DNA of 64,000 nucleotides from Saccharopolyspora elongata (GCF_004348985.1 NZ_SMKW01000002.1:62001-126000), one strand, 5' to 3'. Positions 35,402 to 43,964 are shown, counted from the first letter of the stretch. Notes: generated by a model from the sequence alone, not told the origin. Numbers and translations: made by a program.

Positions 35402-36001
35402 TCAGCGCCGGGACTCGGCGCTCCGGCGACGGAGCGCGTAAGCGCCTCCGGCCGCCAGGGCGACGGCCGCCGCACCGCTGGCTGCCAGCAGCGGGGCGGT
35501 GGCACCGGACTCGTCGTGTGCCGTGGCTCCGCCGCCCGCCGGCACGGCGCCCACCGGCTTCTGCTCGACCTGCGGCCGCTGCTGCGGCTTCATCGGAACG
35601 GTGGGCTTGGCCGTCGGCTGCGGCCTGACCGAGGTCGGCCTCGCCGTCGGCGACTCTTGCGCCGGTTGCTGGGCCGGCTGCTGGGCCGGCGGCGCCGGAG
35701 GTGCCGGAGGTGCCGGAGGCGGTGCAGGCGGCAGGGCAGGTTGCTCGACCGGCGGCTTGACCGGCGGCTTGACCTCCTCCGGCGGGCAGTCCTCGAAGCA
35801 AGGCGGCGGCTTCGGGCAGTCCTCGGGTTTGCACTCCGGTGGCTGCAGGCAGTCTTCCGAGTTTTCGCACTGGTCATCGGTCGTTGACACCAGCGGTGGC
35901 TTCGCCATATTCCCTTCGGCGTTCCCCACAGGAGTCAGGCCGATCGACGTACCCAACACAAAGGCGGCGATCCCGCCAAGGCGAACAAGCGTTGAGGACA
36001 C
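35402..36001 (-). CDS. Proline-rich, six-cysteine surface protein (putative sortase substrate)
   Basis: A 199-residue secreted protein with a signal peptide (about 1-28), an acidic six-cysteine module (Cys 45, 51, 57, 62, 68, 72), a Pro/Ala/Gln region to about 140 with DNA-level tandem repeats (PPAPPAPP, QPAQQPAQ), a linker, and a C-terminal hydrophobic helix (about 170-190) followed by an Arg tail (LRRRSAESRR). Ahead of the helix is VPAGGGATAHDESG, not a standard LPxTG. The architecture is that of a wall-anchored protein, and a sortase gene follows. GTG 36001 has GGGAGG upstream; the earlier ATG at 36038-36040 is less likely. Function unknown; adhesion or a wall spacer is plausible. Confidence 0.78.
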   Translation of the reverse strand: MSSTLVRLGGIAAFVLGTSIGLTPVGNAEGNMAKPPLVSTTDDQCENSEDCLQPPECKPEDCPKPPPCFEDCPPEEVKPPVKPPVEQPALPPAPPPAPPAPPAPPAQQPAQQPAQESPTARPTSVRPQPTAKPTVPMKPQQRPQVEQKPVGAVPAGGGATAHDESGATAPLLAASGAAAVALAAGGAYALRRRSAESRR

Positions 36002-36014
36002 TCGAGCCTCCCTT

Positions 36015-36468
36015 TGATCATTCGAGCGAGAATCCCGCATCCGAGATCTTTTCCCCGATCGCCTCGCTAGATCTGAAGGCGACTATTCGTAACGGTAAGC
36101 ACCGTCATTCGGGTTGGCAGCGGCAGCAATGCATGATCATACGATCGGGGTGCTGTTGATATGTCCAATTGGGAATACTCTTCACGCAAGGTGAGATCGA
36201 CACCGATGCAGTGCTCCGATCACTCCGTTGGTCGTCGATCGACGCCGCGAAACCAGGGGGAATCGTCACAGATCGTCACCATTGGATTGCGTCGTGAGGC
36301 GACGATCGTCCATTTAGCCAGATCGTCCGCAAATGTGATCTGGCCACTTTGGAGATCAATTCTTCCGGGGCTGCCGAGAAATGATTTTGAGAAATGATCG
36401 AGACTGTTGATCTGTGGTGATCGTGCGGCGCGGGATATTCGCGATCAATTTTCGATCAATTTTCGATC
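36015..36468. repeat. GATC-rich, low-GC intergenic tract
   Basis: By eye I count 20 GATC sites in about 454 bp (first at 36016, last at 36465), where chance would give about two. Base composition is far lower in G+C than the rest of the window. Several are in larger words such as AGATCGTC (36270, 36320), GACGATCGTC (36301) and TGATCTG (36337, 36409). It contains no gene and lies upstream of the wall-protein gene. Confidence 0.75.
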
Positions 36469-36474
36469 AATTCG
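36442..36474. repeat. Three 11-bp direct repeats, CGATCAATTTT type
   Basis: Units start at 36442, 36453 and 36464: CGATCAATTTT, CGATCAATTTT, CGATCAATTCG. The 11-bp period puts each unit on the same DNA face. The third unit contains the stop codon of the GNAT gene. Confidence 0.85.
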
Positions 36475-37051
36475 CGCGAGGATGTTCCCCAAAGTGCCCT
36501 GAAAAGCCGGAAAGGTGCTGTGCGGACGCCGTGCGGCGCCGCCAGTCATCGGCGGTGATCAGGTATCGGTGGTGTGGCCTGTCGTATTCGACGCATTCGC
36601 CGTGGAACCGGAATCCGAGCTTGTCGAGCACGCGCGCCGATGCCGGGTTCCGCGGGTCGACGACCGCGGTCAGCCCCGGCAGGTGGAGCCGGCCGAACGC
36701 CGCGGCGAGGCAGACGTGTCCGACCTCGGTGGCGAGGCCGTGCCCCCATCGTCGGCGCGCCAGGGTGTAGCCGAACTCCGCGCCGCCCTCGTGCGCCTCG
36801 AATCCGGCGTCGCCGATGAGGTCGCCCGTCGAGCGCTCGATCACGGCCCAGAACGAGTAGCCGTGCGAGCGTTGGTGCTGGATGTAGTCGTTCACCATCG
36901 TCGCGCTCTCCGTCGCCGAGGCCGCGTTCCCGTACGCGACGTAGCGCATCACCTCGGGATCGCCGTAGACCGCGTGGATCGCGGCGTGATCTTCGGTCCG
37001 GAACGGGCGGACCTGCAGGCGGGCGCTCATCAGCGGGAACCGGATAGCCAC
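36467..37051 (-). CDS. GNAT family N-acetyltransferase (RimJ/RimL type)
   Basis: A 194-residue acetyltransferase of the RimJ/RimL branch. Motifs are LQVRPFRTEDHAAIHAVYGD at the start, YSFWAVIERSTGDLIGDAGF, the acetyl-CoA loop RRRWGHGLATEVGHVC near residue 120, and NPASARVLDKLGFRFHGE near 155. Such enzymes acetylate protein N-termini, polyamines or drugs; the target is unknown. GTG 37051 has AAAGGG at good spacing; ATG 37030 is the alternative. Its end reaches into the GATC-rich tract. It is divergent from the TetR-hydrolase pair. Confidence 0.87.
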   Translation of the reverse strand: MAIRFPLMSARLQVRPFRTEDHAAIHAVYGDPEVMRYVAYGNAASATESATMVNDYIQHQRSHGYSFWAVIERSTGDLIGDAGFEAHEGGAEFGYTLARRRWGHGLATEVGHVCLAAAFGRLHLPGLTAVVDPRNPASARVLDKLGFRFHGECVEYDRPHHRYLITADDWRRRTASAQHLSGFSGHFGEHPRAN

Positions 37052-37163
37052 GCGGCAACCCTTTCGCGTTCGCGAGGCGGAAGGCAAGCCATTAACCGCG
37101 CCGCGAGGCGCGCTATGGTGACCGCATAGTCGATTTCGGTCACTACGAGCCGGAGGTGGTTCC

Positions 37164-37841
37164 GTGCCGCGACCGCTGATTCCCGACCGAGTGGGCGCAA
37201 TCCTCGACGCGGCCGAGGATCTGGTGCTGCGCGACGGTTTCGACGGCGTGAGCGTCGAGCGGATCGCTCGCCGAGCGGGGATCAGCAAGGGCGCGATCTA
37301 CCGCGAGTTCGACGGCAAGCACGAGCTGATGGACGCCCTGCTCACCCGGTGCATGCGCCGCCTCGCCGAGCGGGTGCGCCAACGCGTCGTCGCGGCGCCG
37401 GCGCCGGTCGGCCTGAGCGCCGTCTACCGGTTCGGGCTGGAGGCGTTGCTCGACGACGCGCTGATGACCGCCGCGTTCCTCGACGACGAGGCGGTTCTCG
37501 GCTCCCACGCCCGCGCGGTCGGCGGCGATCGGTACCGGCAGCGCTTCGCCTGGATCACCGACTACGTCGAAGCCCTCCACGAGGCCGGATCGTTGGCGAC
37601 CGACGCCCGGCCCGAGGCGGTTTCCCTCGCGCTCTCGTCGTTCACCATCGGCCTGCTGTCGGTGAACTCCATGCTCGGGCCGCTGACCCGGGATCAGCTC
37701 GCGGCGGCGGTGGACGTGGTGATCACCTTCGTCGAGCGGGGGCTGGAACGCCCGCCCGAACCCGCCGCGACCGACGCCCACTTGCTGCTCCTCGGCCGCC
37801 TGACCGAGCAGCTCGGCACCGACCAGGAGGGACGGCCATGA
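37164..37841 (+). CDS. TetR family transcriptional regulator
   Basis: A 225-residue TetR protein with the DNA-binding segment SVERIARRAGISKGAIYREF near residues 30-50. The C-terminal domain is of the TetR_C type with no known ligand motif. GTG 37164 has GGAGG upstream. Its stop overlaps the ATG of the alpha/beta hydrolase gene, so both are expressed together; the regulator likely controls that enzyme and may bind its substrate or product. The divergent GNAT gene may also be under its control. Confidence 0.9.
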   Translation: MPRPLIPDRVGAILDAAEDLVLRDGFDGVSVERIARRAGISKGAIYREFDGKHELMDALLTRCMRRLAERVRQRVVAAPAPVGLSAVYRFGLEALLDDALMTAAFLDDEAVLGSHARAVGGDRYRQRFAWITDYVEALHEAGSLATDARPEAVSLALSSFTIGLLSVNSMLGPLTRDQLAAAVDVVITFVERGLERPPEPAATDAHLLLLGRLTEQLGTDQEGRP

Positions 37842-38713
37842 CCGGCTTCGCCACCGTCACCGATCTCGAACTCGCCGGCGGCCCGGTGCGGCTGTTCGCC
37901 GCGGGCGCCGAGGAACGCGAACCGGTCCTGCTGCTGCACGGGGCGATGCTCGACACCGTCGAGCTGCTCTGGCATCGCGTCCTCCCGGCGCTGGCCCGCA
38001 CGCACCGCGTCTACGCGATCGACCTGCCGAAGCACGGCGGCAGCCGGCCGTGGCAGCGGACGGTCGACCAGGAGTTGTGCGAGCTCGTCGTGGAGCAGCT
38101 CCTCGACCACCTGGGCATCGAACGGATCTCCCTGGTCGGCCATTCCATGGGCGGCGGCATCTCGCTCGGGTTCAGCCTGCACCACCCGGAACGCGTTGCC
38201 CGCGCGGTCTTCTCGGCACCCGGTGGGATCGGCGCCCGGCGCCCGGCGCAACTCGCCACCTGGCTGGCGCTGCGGACGCCCGGCCTGCTGAGCGCGTCGA
38301 GCCGCTACCTGGCCAACTCCGCCACCATGATCCGCCGGTCGATGGTGCGCGGTCTCGCCGCCGGTGCGGCCACCGAAGGTTTCGACCGGATCGTCGAACT
38401 CGCCCGCGCCGAGGTGCAGGCCAAGGCCCGCCATCGCGAAAAGGCGCTCGACGACTGGCAGATCCTCGCCTACGGGCCCTTCGGCATGCGGCTGGACTTC
38501 TTGCCGGAGCTGGGGCGGCTGGCCGTGCCGAGCTTGTGGTTGCGCGGATCGGACGATGCGCTCGTCGGTGACCGGGAGGTCCGGCAGGCGGCCGCGGCGG
38601 CGCCGGGCGGGAGGTTGGCGGTCGTAGCCGGTGCCGGGCACCTGCTCCCGCTGGACCGGCCCGGCGAATTCCACCGGCTCATCGCCGAATTCCTGGCCGA
38701 GGACCAATCGTGA
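37838..38713 (+). CDS. Alpha/beta hydrolase
   Basis: A 291-residue alpha/beta-fold hydrolase. The nucleophile elbow is GHSMGGGI near residue 106, the oxyanion strand LLLHGAML near 32, the acid in LRGSDDALVGD near 240 and the His in GAGHLLPLDRP near 270. It has no signal peptide. Esterases, C-C hydrolases and dienelactone-type enzymes look alike at this level, so the substrate is open. The ATG overlaps the TetR stop (ATGA). It is convergent with the Atg22-like MFS gene, stop to stop 12 bp apart. Confidence 0.88.
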   Translation: MTGFATVTDLELAGGPVRLFAAGAEEREPVLLLHGAMLDTVELLWHRVLPALARTHRVYAIDLPKHGGSRPWQRTVDQELCELVVEQLLDHLGIERISLVGHSMGGGISLGFSLHHPERVARAVFSAPGGIGARRPAQLATWLALRTPGLLSASSRYLANSATMIRRSMVRGLAAGAATEGFDRIVELARAEVQAKARHREKALDDWQILAYGPFGMRLDFLPELGRLAVPSLWLRGSDDALVGDREVRQAAAAAPGGRLAVVAGAGHLLPLDRPGEFHRLIAEFLAEDQS

Positions 38714-38725
38714 GCGGCCCTGGCG

Positions 38726-40030
38726 TCAGGACCGGTCGCCGGTGGCTTCGGGTGCCCGGACCCGCAGCATGGCCAGGAGCCCGAGCACCAGGATGAGGAC
38801 GATCCCGGCCATGCCCGCGCGTTGCGTGCCGAAGATCGCGATGAAGCCGCTGAACGCCAGCGGCCCGAGGAAGCTCACGGCCCGACCGGTCGTGGCGTAG
38901 AGCCCGAACGTTTCGCCTTCGCGGCCGGGGGCGGCGATGCGCGCGAGGAAGGTCCGGCTGGCCGATTCGGTCGGCCCCAGGAAGGCCGCCAGCAGCAGCC
39001 CGCACACCCAGAACGCGGGCTTGCCGGGCAGCACCACCAGCGCCGATCCCACCACGACCAGTCCGGACAGCGCCGTGACGATGACGGGTTTCGGCCCGAA
39101 CCGGTCGTCCGCGCGTCCGCCCAGGAACGCACTGGACCCGGCGACGAGGTTCGCCGCGATGGCGAAGACCACCACCTCGCCGGGGCCGAAGCCGAAGGTG
39201 CCCGCGGCGATCACGCCGCCGAAGGTGAAGATCGCGGCCAGGCCGTCCCGGTAGAGCGCGCTGGCGACCAGGAATCCGAGCGTCTGCCGGTCGCTGCGCC
39301 ACATCCGCGCGATCCGCTGGCCGAGCACCCGGTAACTGTCCAGGAACGACCGATGCATCCGGTTCGCGGGAGCGGGTGCTTCCGGGACGACGAGGAGCAC
39401 CGGCAGCGCGAACAGCGCGAACCACGCGGCCGCGAACAGCGCCACGGCACGGATGTTCAGCCCGCCCTGCGAGGTCACGCCGAACAGGCCGACCTCGGGC
39501 TGCACGAAGCCGAACAGCACCACCGCCAGCGCGATCAGCCCGCCGAAATAGCCCATCGCCCAGCCGAAACCGGAGACGCGGCCGATCGTCGCGGGCGTCG
39601 AGACCTGGAGCAGCAGCGCGTTGTAGTTCACGCCCGCGAACTCCACGAACACGCTGCCCGCGGCGACCAGGGCCAGGCCGAGCAGCAGGTACGCCGAGTC
39701 GTCCTGGACGAAGAACAACGCCGCGGTGCAGGCCACCACGAGCGCGGTGTGCACCGCCAGCCACCTCTTGCGGCGCCCGCCGGCGTCGCTTCGCAGGCCG
39801 GTCACCGGCGCGACCAGCGCGATGCACGCCCCAGCGATCGTGAGCGTGACGCCGAGCGCCGCCGAGCCGCCTTGCGGATCGTTGGCCACCGAGCCCGTCA
39901 GGTACACGGTGAACACGAACGTGAGGATCACGGTGTTGAACGCCGCCGAGCCCCAGCCCCACAACGACCAGCAGAGCACCGAACGCCAGTCCCACCGGGC
40001 CGCAACGCCCGGATTCGCAGCCACGTCCAT
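38726..40030 (-). CDS. MFS transporter, Atg22/UMF1-like (copy 2)
   Basis: A 434-residue protein with about 12 membrane helices, closely similar along its whole length to the gene at 10349-11671: for example LCWSLWGWGSAAFNTVILTF at the start, LQVSTPATIGRVSGFGWAMG, and the end segment LARIAAPGREGETFGLYATT. ATG 40028-40030 is used; an earlier in-frame ATG at 40064-40066 is possible. Long DNA stretches are nearly identical between copies, implying a fairly recent duplication or gene conversion. The transported compound is unknown. Confidence 0.88.
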   Translation of the reverse strand: MDVAANPGVAARWDWRSVLCWSLWGWGSAAFNTVILTFVFTVYLTGSVANDPQGGSAALGVTLTIAGACIALVAPVTGLRSDAGGRRKRWLAVHTALVVACTAALFFVQDDSAYLLLGLALVAAGSVFVEFAGVNYNALLLQVSTPATIGRVSGFGWAMGYFGGLIALAVVLFGFVQPEVGLFGVTSQGGLNIRAVALFAAAWFALFALPVLLVVPEAPAPANRMHRSFLDSYRVLGQRIARMWRSDRQTLGFLVASALYRDGLAAIFTFGGVIAAGTFGFGPGEVVVFAIAANLVAGSSAFLGGRADDRFGPKPVIVTALSGLVVVGSALVVLPGKPAFWVCGLLLAAFLGPTESASRTFLARIAAPGREGETFGLYATTGRAVSFLGPLAFSGFIAIFGTQRAGMAGIVLILVLGLLAMLRVRAPEATGDRS

Positions 40031-40149
40031 CACGCGATCAGACCAGCCCGCCGCCACCCGGGCCACTCGGCGGAATCCGCGTCACCGCCGGGTTCACCAG
40101 CGGATTCGGGGAAGCCGGGCGCCTCGGCGGCGCCGAGGAACCCGGTCGT

Positions 40150-41340
40150 TCACCCCTTGACGCACACGACCTGCTTCAGGTGGGTGACCACCTCCACCAG
40201 GTCGGTCTGCGCGGCGACCACCGACTCGATGTCCTTGTATGCGGCCGGGATCTCGTCCACCACGCCCTCGTCCTTGCGGCATTCCACCCCCGCGGTCTGC
40301 GCCTCCAGGTCCGCGGCGGTGAAGGTCTTCCGGGCCTTGGTCCGCGACATGCGCCGGCCCGCGCCGTGCGAGGCCGACTCGAACGACCGCTCGTTGCCGA
40401 GGCCGCGCACGATGTAGGACCCGGTGCCCATGCTGCCCGGGATGATGCCGAGATCACCCGCGCCCGCCCGGATCGCGCCCTTGCGCGTGACCAGCAGCTC
40501 GACGCCGTCGTAGCGCTCCTCCGCCACGTAGTTGTGGTGGCAGGAGATCGGCGTGTCGAACCTGGTGCCCGGCACCGTGTCCGCCACCGCGAGCTGCACC
40601 AGCGCCAGCATCGTGGCCCGGTTGCGCGCCGCGTAGTCCTGCGCCCAGAACAGGTCCCGGCGGTACGCCTGCATCTCCGGGGTGCCCGCGACGAACACCG
40701 CGAGGTCCGGGTCCGGCAGGTCCGCGTTGTGCGGGAGGCGCCGGGCGATGTCGATGTGCCGCTTCGCCAGCTCGTTGCCGATGCCGCGGGAACCGGAGTG
40801 CAGCATCAGCCACACCCGGTCGGCGTCCGGGCCGCCCTGTTCGAGGCAGACCTCGATGAAGTGGTTGCCGCCGCCGAGGCTGCCGACCTGCGCCCGCGCC
40901 CGGTCCTGGAGGCTCTGCACGCCCGGGTGCAGGTCGCCGAAGGCGGACCAGAACTCCCGCCACCCGCCGACGCCCGGCACGCGCGCCGGGTTCACCGGCG
41001 TGCGGTGCATGGCGAAACCGACCGGCACGGCCGATTCGATCCGCCGCCGCAGGACGCCGAGGTCGTCCGGCAGGTCGGCGGCCGTCAGGGACGTTCGCAC
41101 CGCGCTCATCCCGCAGCCGATGTCGACGCCGACCGCAGCAGGGGACACGGCGTTGCGCATGGCGATCACGCTGCCGACGGTGGCGCCCTTGCCGTAGTGC
41201 ACGTCCGGCATCACGGCGAGGCCGTGCACCCACGGCAGGTTGGCGACGTTGTGCAACTGGCGCATCGCGGCGTCTTCCACGGACTGCGGGTCTGCCCACA
41301 TCCGGATCGGTACCCTTGCGCCTTCGACTGCCGCGTACAT
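40150..41340 (-). CDS. rtcB: RtcB RNA-splicing ligase
   Basis: A 396-residue RtcB that seals 2-prime,3-prime-cyclic phosphate (or 3-prime phosphate) and 5-prime OH RNA ends using GTP and Mn. The metal residues are in MPDVHYGKGATVG, GVDIGCGM, GGGNHFIE, HSGSRGIG and HHNY; the GMP-accepting His is in SHGAGRRMSR near residue 310. ATG 41338-41340 is preceded by AGGAAGAAAG. The AT-rich upstream region probably holds its promoter. No RtcA or RtcR partner is present, common for actinobacterial copies, which likely repair cleaved tRNA or act on stress-cut RNA. Confidence 0.95.
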   Translation of the reverse strand: MYAAVEGARVPIRMWADPQSVEDAAMRQLHNVANLPWVHGLAVMPDVHYGKGATVGSVIAMRNAVSPAAVGVDIGCGMSAVRTSLTAADLPDDLGVLRRRIESAVPVGFAMHRTPVNPARVPGVGGWREFWSAFGDLHPGVQSLQDRARAQVGSLGGGNHFIEVCLEQGGPDADRVWLMLHSGSRGIGNELAKRHIDIARRLPHNADLPDPDLAVFVAGTPEMQAYRRDLFWAQDYAARNRATMLALVQLAVADTVPGTRFDTPISCHHNYVAEERYDGVELLVTRKGAIRAGAGDLGIIPGSMGTGSYIVRGLGNERSFESASHGAGRRMSRTKARKTFTAADLEAQTAGVECRKDEGVVDEIPAAYKDIESVVAAQTDLVEVVTHLKQVVCVKG

Positions 41341-41566
41341 CTTTCTTCCTGACTCCCGGTCGACTTGACCCGGCAATGATCGCGGGTTTTCCCCAGCAGT
41401 GCCACCGAATTAACCGAACTCCCGCGAACTGCTCACGTTGGACAGTCGAACGCCGGCCGGGAACGTCCTCTGAGGACACGCTGTCCCGGGGTCGACGCGC
41501 GCTGGTCGCTCGCGCGACACCGGATCATCACCGCGGCGACGCGAAATCGGCAGTAACCTCCCCTGC

Positions 41567-42073
41567 ATGACCCGCCGCATCGAGTACCGGAGCACCTACG
41601 AGTGGCCCGCCGCCCGGGTGTTCGCCGTGCTGATCGACCCCGACTACCTCCGCGAGCGGCTGCGCGTGCTCGGCGGCGACAACGAACTGCTGGAGCACGA
41701 GGCGACCGAGACCGGTGCGCGGTTCCGGATCCGGCAGGGCGTGCGTGCCGAAGCGGTTCCGGCGATCGCCCGCACCGTCGTCGGCGGCGATCTCGCGATC
41801 GACCGCGCCGAGGAGTGGCGGCGCGAAGCCGACGGGAGCTTCGCGGGCGAGGTGACGGCAGGAGCCCTGGTGATGCCGCGCGCGATCACGGCGGTGCAGC
41901 GCTTGCGCGCCTCGCCCGGGGGTGCGGCCTGCGAGTTCGCCGTCGAGGGCGAGGTGAAGGTGGCCATCCCGCTGCTCGGCGGCAAGTTGGAGGGCCTCTT
42001 CGCCGGCGAGGTGCGCGGTCTGCTCGAGTCCGAGCACGAGTTCACGGTCGGGTGGCTGGCCGAGCAGGGCTGA
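41567..42073 (+). CDS. DUF2505 family protein
   Basis: A 168-residue protein of the actinobacterial DUF2505 family, which has a START/SRPBCC-like lipid-binding fold. The start RIEYRSTYEWPAARVFAVLID resembles SRPBCC members, the centre has the usual TVVGGDLAIDRAEEW and a basic strand region, and the C-terminal helix is LLGGKLEGLFAGEVRGLLES. It has no catalytic signature and no signal peptide. Its true ligand is not known. It is divergent from rtcB with 226 bp between, and does not appear to be in an operon with the ABC-F gene that follows. Confidence 0.8.
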   Translation: MTRRIEYRSTYEWPAARVFAVLIDPDYLRERLRVLGGDNELLEHEATETGARFRIRQGVRAEAVPAIARTVVGGDLAIDRAEEWRREADGSFAGEVTAGALVMPRAITAVQRLRASPGGAACEFAVEGEVKVAIPLLGGKLEGLFAGEVRGLLESEHEFTVGWLAEQG

Positions 42074-42156
42074 GGTGGCGGCTCGCCGGAAAACCGTTCG
42101 AGCGGGCCGGAAGCCGTTTGCTACGGTGACTCCGATCGGAGCAAGGGAGACCAGAC

Positions 42157-42186
42157 GTGGTTGGTGACGACGACATCTCCGGGTGA
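42157..42186 (+). CDS. Candidate 9-codon leader peptide 1 upstream of ABC-F gene
   Basis: GTG-VGDDDISG-stop, preceded by AAGGGAG at good distance. Its stop codon overlaps the ATG of the second leader frame (TGATG). Such short coupled frames are what ribosome-stalling attenuators use. It is a prediction from position only. Confidence 0.4.
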   Translation: MVGDDDISG

Positions 42187-42262
42187 TGCCCGGACGTGAA
42201 CGGCCGCCGGTGGGCGCGCGGGAGCGCAGCCGCCGTGTGGCGATCTTGTCGTCCCGTTCTTA
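42185..42262 (+). CDS. Candidate 25-codon leader peptide 2 upstream of ABC-F gene
   Basis: An ATG frame of 25 codons, starting MPGRERPPVGARERSRR and ending in SSRS before a TAG. It is rich in arginine. Its sequence folds with the GC-rich DNA that follows (for example CCGCCGGGCGCC and GGCGTGCCCGC), and the ABC-F start lies 47 bp downstream. It is consistent with translation-dependent attenuation, but no experiment is implied. Confidence 0.42.
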
Positions 42263-42309
42263 GCCGCCGGGCGCCCCAGGCGTGCCCGCATCACCACGAG
42301 GGTTCTCGC

Positions 42310-43953
42310 ATGTCCGATGCATTCATCATCTGCTCCAACCTGTCCTTCTCCTGGCCCGACGACACCCCGGTGTTCCAGGACCTGTCGTTCACCGTCGGCG
42401 GCGGGCGCACCGGGCTGGTCGCGCCCAACGGCGCGGGGAAGAGCACGCTGCTCAAGCTGATCGCCGGCGAGTACCGGCCCGGCGCCGGGATCGTTGCCGC
42501 CGAGGGCGTGCTCGGCTACCTGCCGCAGACCCTGCCCCTGCTCGGCGATCCGACCGTGGCCGAGGTCCTCGGGATCGCTCCGGTGCTCCGGGCGCTGGCC
42601 GCGATCGAGTCCGGGGACGCCGACGAGGAGCACTTCACCACGATCGGCAACGACTGGGACATCGAGGAGCGCACCCGCGCCCAGCTGGACCGGCTGGGCC
42701 TCGGGGACGTCTCCCTCACCCGCCGCCTGCACACGCTCAGCGGCGGGCAGGTCATCTCCCTCGGCCTCGCCGCGCAGCTGCTGAAGCGGCCCGACGTGCT
42801 GTTGCTCGACGAACCGACCAACAACCTCGACCGCGACGCGCGCCGCAAGCTCTACGACGTGCTCGACGACTGGAACGGCTGCCTGCTGCTGGTCAGCCAC
42901 GACCGGGCGCTGCTCGACCGGATGGACCGCATCGCCGAGCTCGAGCGGGGAGAGGTCCGCTTCCACGGCGGGAACTTCACGTCGTACGAGGAGGCGGTGC
43001 GCGCCGAGCGGGAGGTCGCGGAGAAGAACATCCGCAGCGCCGAGCAGGAGGTCAAGCGCGAGAAGCGGGAGATGCAGCAGGCCCGCGAACGAGCGCAGCG
43101 CCGGGCCAGCAACGCGGCCCGGAACATCGACAGCGCCGGGCTGCCGAAGATCGTCGCCGGCGGGTTGAAGCGGCGCGCTCAGGAATCGGCGGGCAAGGCG
43201 AACGACACGCACGCCGCGCGGCTCAGCGATGCCAAGACGCGCCTCGACGAGGCCGAGCGGTCACTGCGCGACGAGCAGCGGATCACGCTGGAACTGCCCG
43301 GGACCAACCTGCCGGCCGGGCGCACGGTCTTCCTCGGCGAGCGGCTGCAGGTGCACCGCGGCGAGCGGGCCCTGTTCGCCGGCGACGGCGTCGACCTCGC
43401 GATCCGCGGGCCCGAGCGGATCGCGCTGACCGGGCCGAACGGCACCGGGAAGTCCAGCCTGCTGCGCGTGATCAACGGCGATCTGGCGCCGTCCGGGGGG
43501 AGCGCGAAGCGGGCCGACGGGCGCGTCGCCTACCTGTCCCAGCGGCTGGACCTGCTGGACCTCGACCGCACGGTGCTGGAGAACCTGGCGGCGTTCGCGC
43601 CGGGAATGCCCGAGGCGCAGCGGATGCACCTGCTCGCCCGGTTCCTGTTCCGGGGCTCCCGCATCCACCTACCGGTCGGTGTCCTCTCCGGCGGCGAACG
43701 CCTGCGCGCCACCCTGGCCTGCGTCCTGTTCGCCGAGCCGGCGCCCCAGCTGCTGCTGCTCGACGAGCCGACCAACAACCTCGACCTGCTGAGCATCGGG
43801 CAGCTGGAAAGCGCGCTCACCGCGTACGAGGGCGCGTTCGTGGTGGTGAGCCACGACGAGCGGTTCCTCGCGAAGATCGGCGTGGACCGCTGGCTCCGGC
43901 TCGCCGACGGCCGGCTGCTGGAGACTGCGGCCCCCGACGGCGAATCCCTTTAG
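42310..43953 (+). CDS. ABC-F family ATPase (ribosome protection / antibiotic resistance type)
   Basis: A 547-residue ABC-F protein: two ABC domains with no membrane part. Domain 1 has GPNGAGKST in the form APNGAGKSTLLK near 40 and LSGGQVISLGL with LLLDEPTNNLD near 160; the linker (about 230-300) is highly charged and helical, as in the P-site tRNA interaction motif; domain 2 has TGPNGTGKSSLLR near 378 and LSGGERLRATL with LLLDEPTNNLD. ABC-F proteins act on the ribosome, either displacing antibiotics or helping translation. The long leader suggests the resistance subgroup. ATG 42310 follows ACGAGGG. The drug, if any, is unknown. Confidence 0.92.
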   Translation: MSDAFIICSNLSFSWPDDTPVFQDLSFTVGGGRTGLVAPNGAGKSTLLKLIAGEYRPGAGIVAAEGVLGYLPQTLPLLGDPTVAEVLGIAPVLRALAAIESGDADEEHFTTIGNDWDIEERTRAQLDRLGLGDVSLTRRLHTLSGGQVISLGLAAQLLKRPDVLLLDEPTNNLDRDARRKLYDVLDDWNGCLLLVSHDRALLDRMDRIAELERGEVRFHGGNFTSYEEAVRAEREVAEKNIRSAEQEVKREKREMQQARERAQRRASNAARNIDSAGLPKIVAGGLKRRAQESAGKANDTHAARLSDAKTRLDEAERSLRDEQRITLELPGTNLPAGRTVFLGERLQVHRGERALFAGDGVDLAIRGPERIALTGPNGTGKSSLLRVINGDLAPSGGSAKRADGRVAYLSQRLDLLDLDRTVLENLAAFAPGMPEAQRMHLLARFLFRGSRIHLPVGVLSGGERLRATLACVLFAEPAPQLLLLDEPTNNLDLLSIGQLESALTAYEGAFVVVSHDERFLAKIGVDRWLRLADGRLLETAAPDGESL

Positions 43954-43964
43954 CCGCTGGGGAA

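Noticed and set aside
35690-35800. CRISPR-like tandem repeats
   Set aside because: The repeats are 9-18 bp units inside the wall-protein coding sequence and encode its Pro/Ala/Gln stalk; there are no spacers or cas genes.
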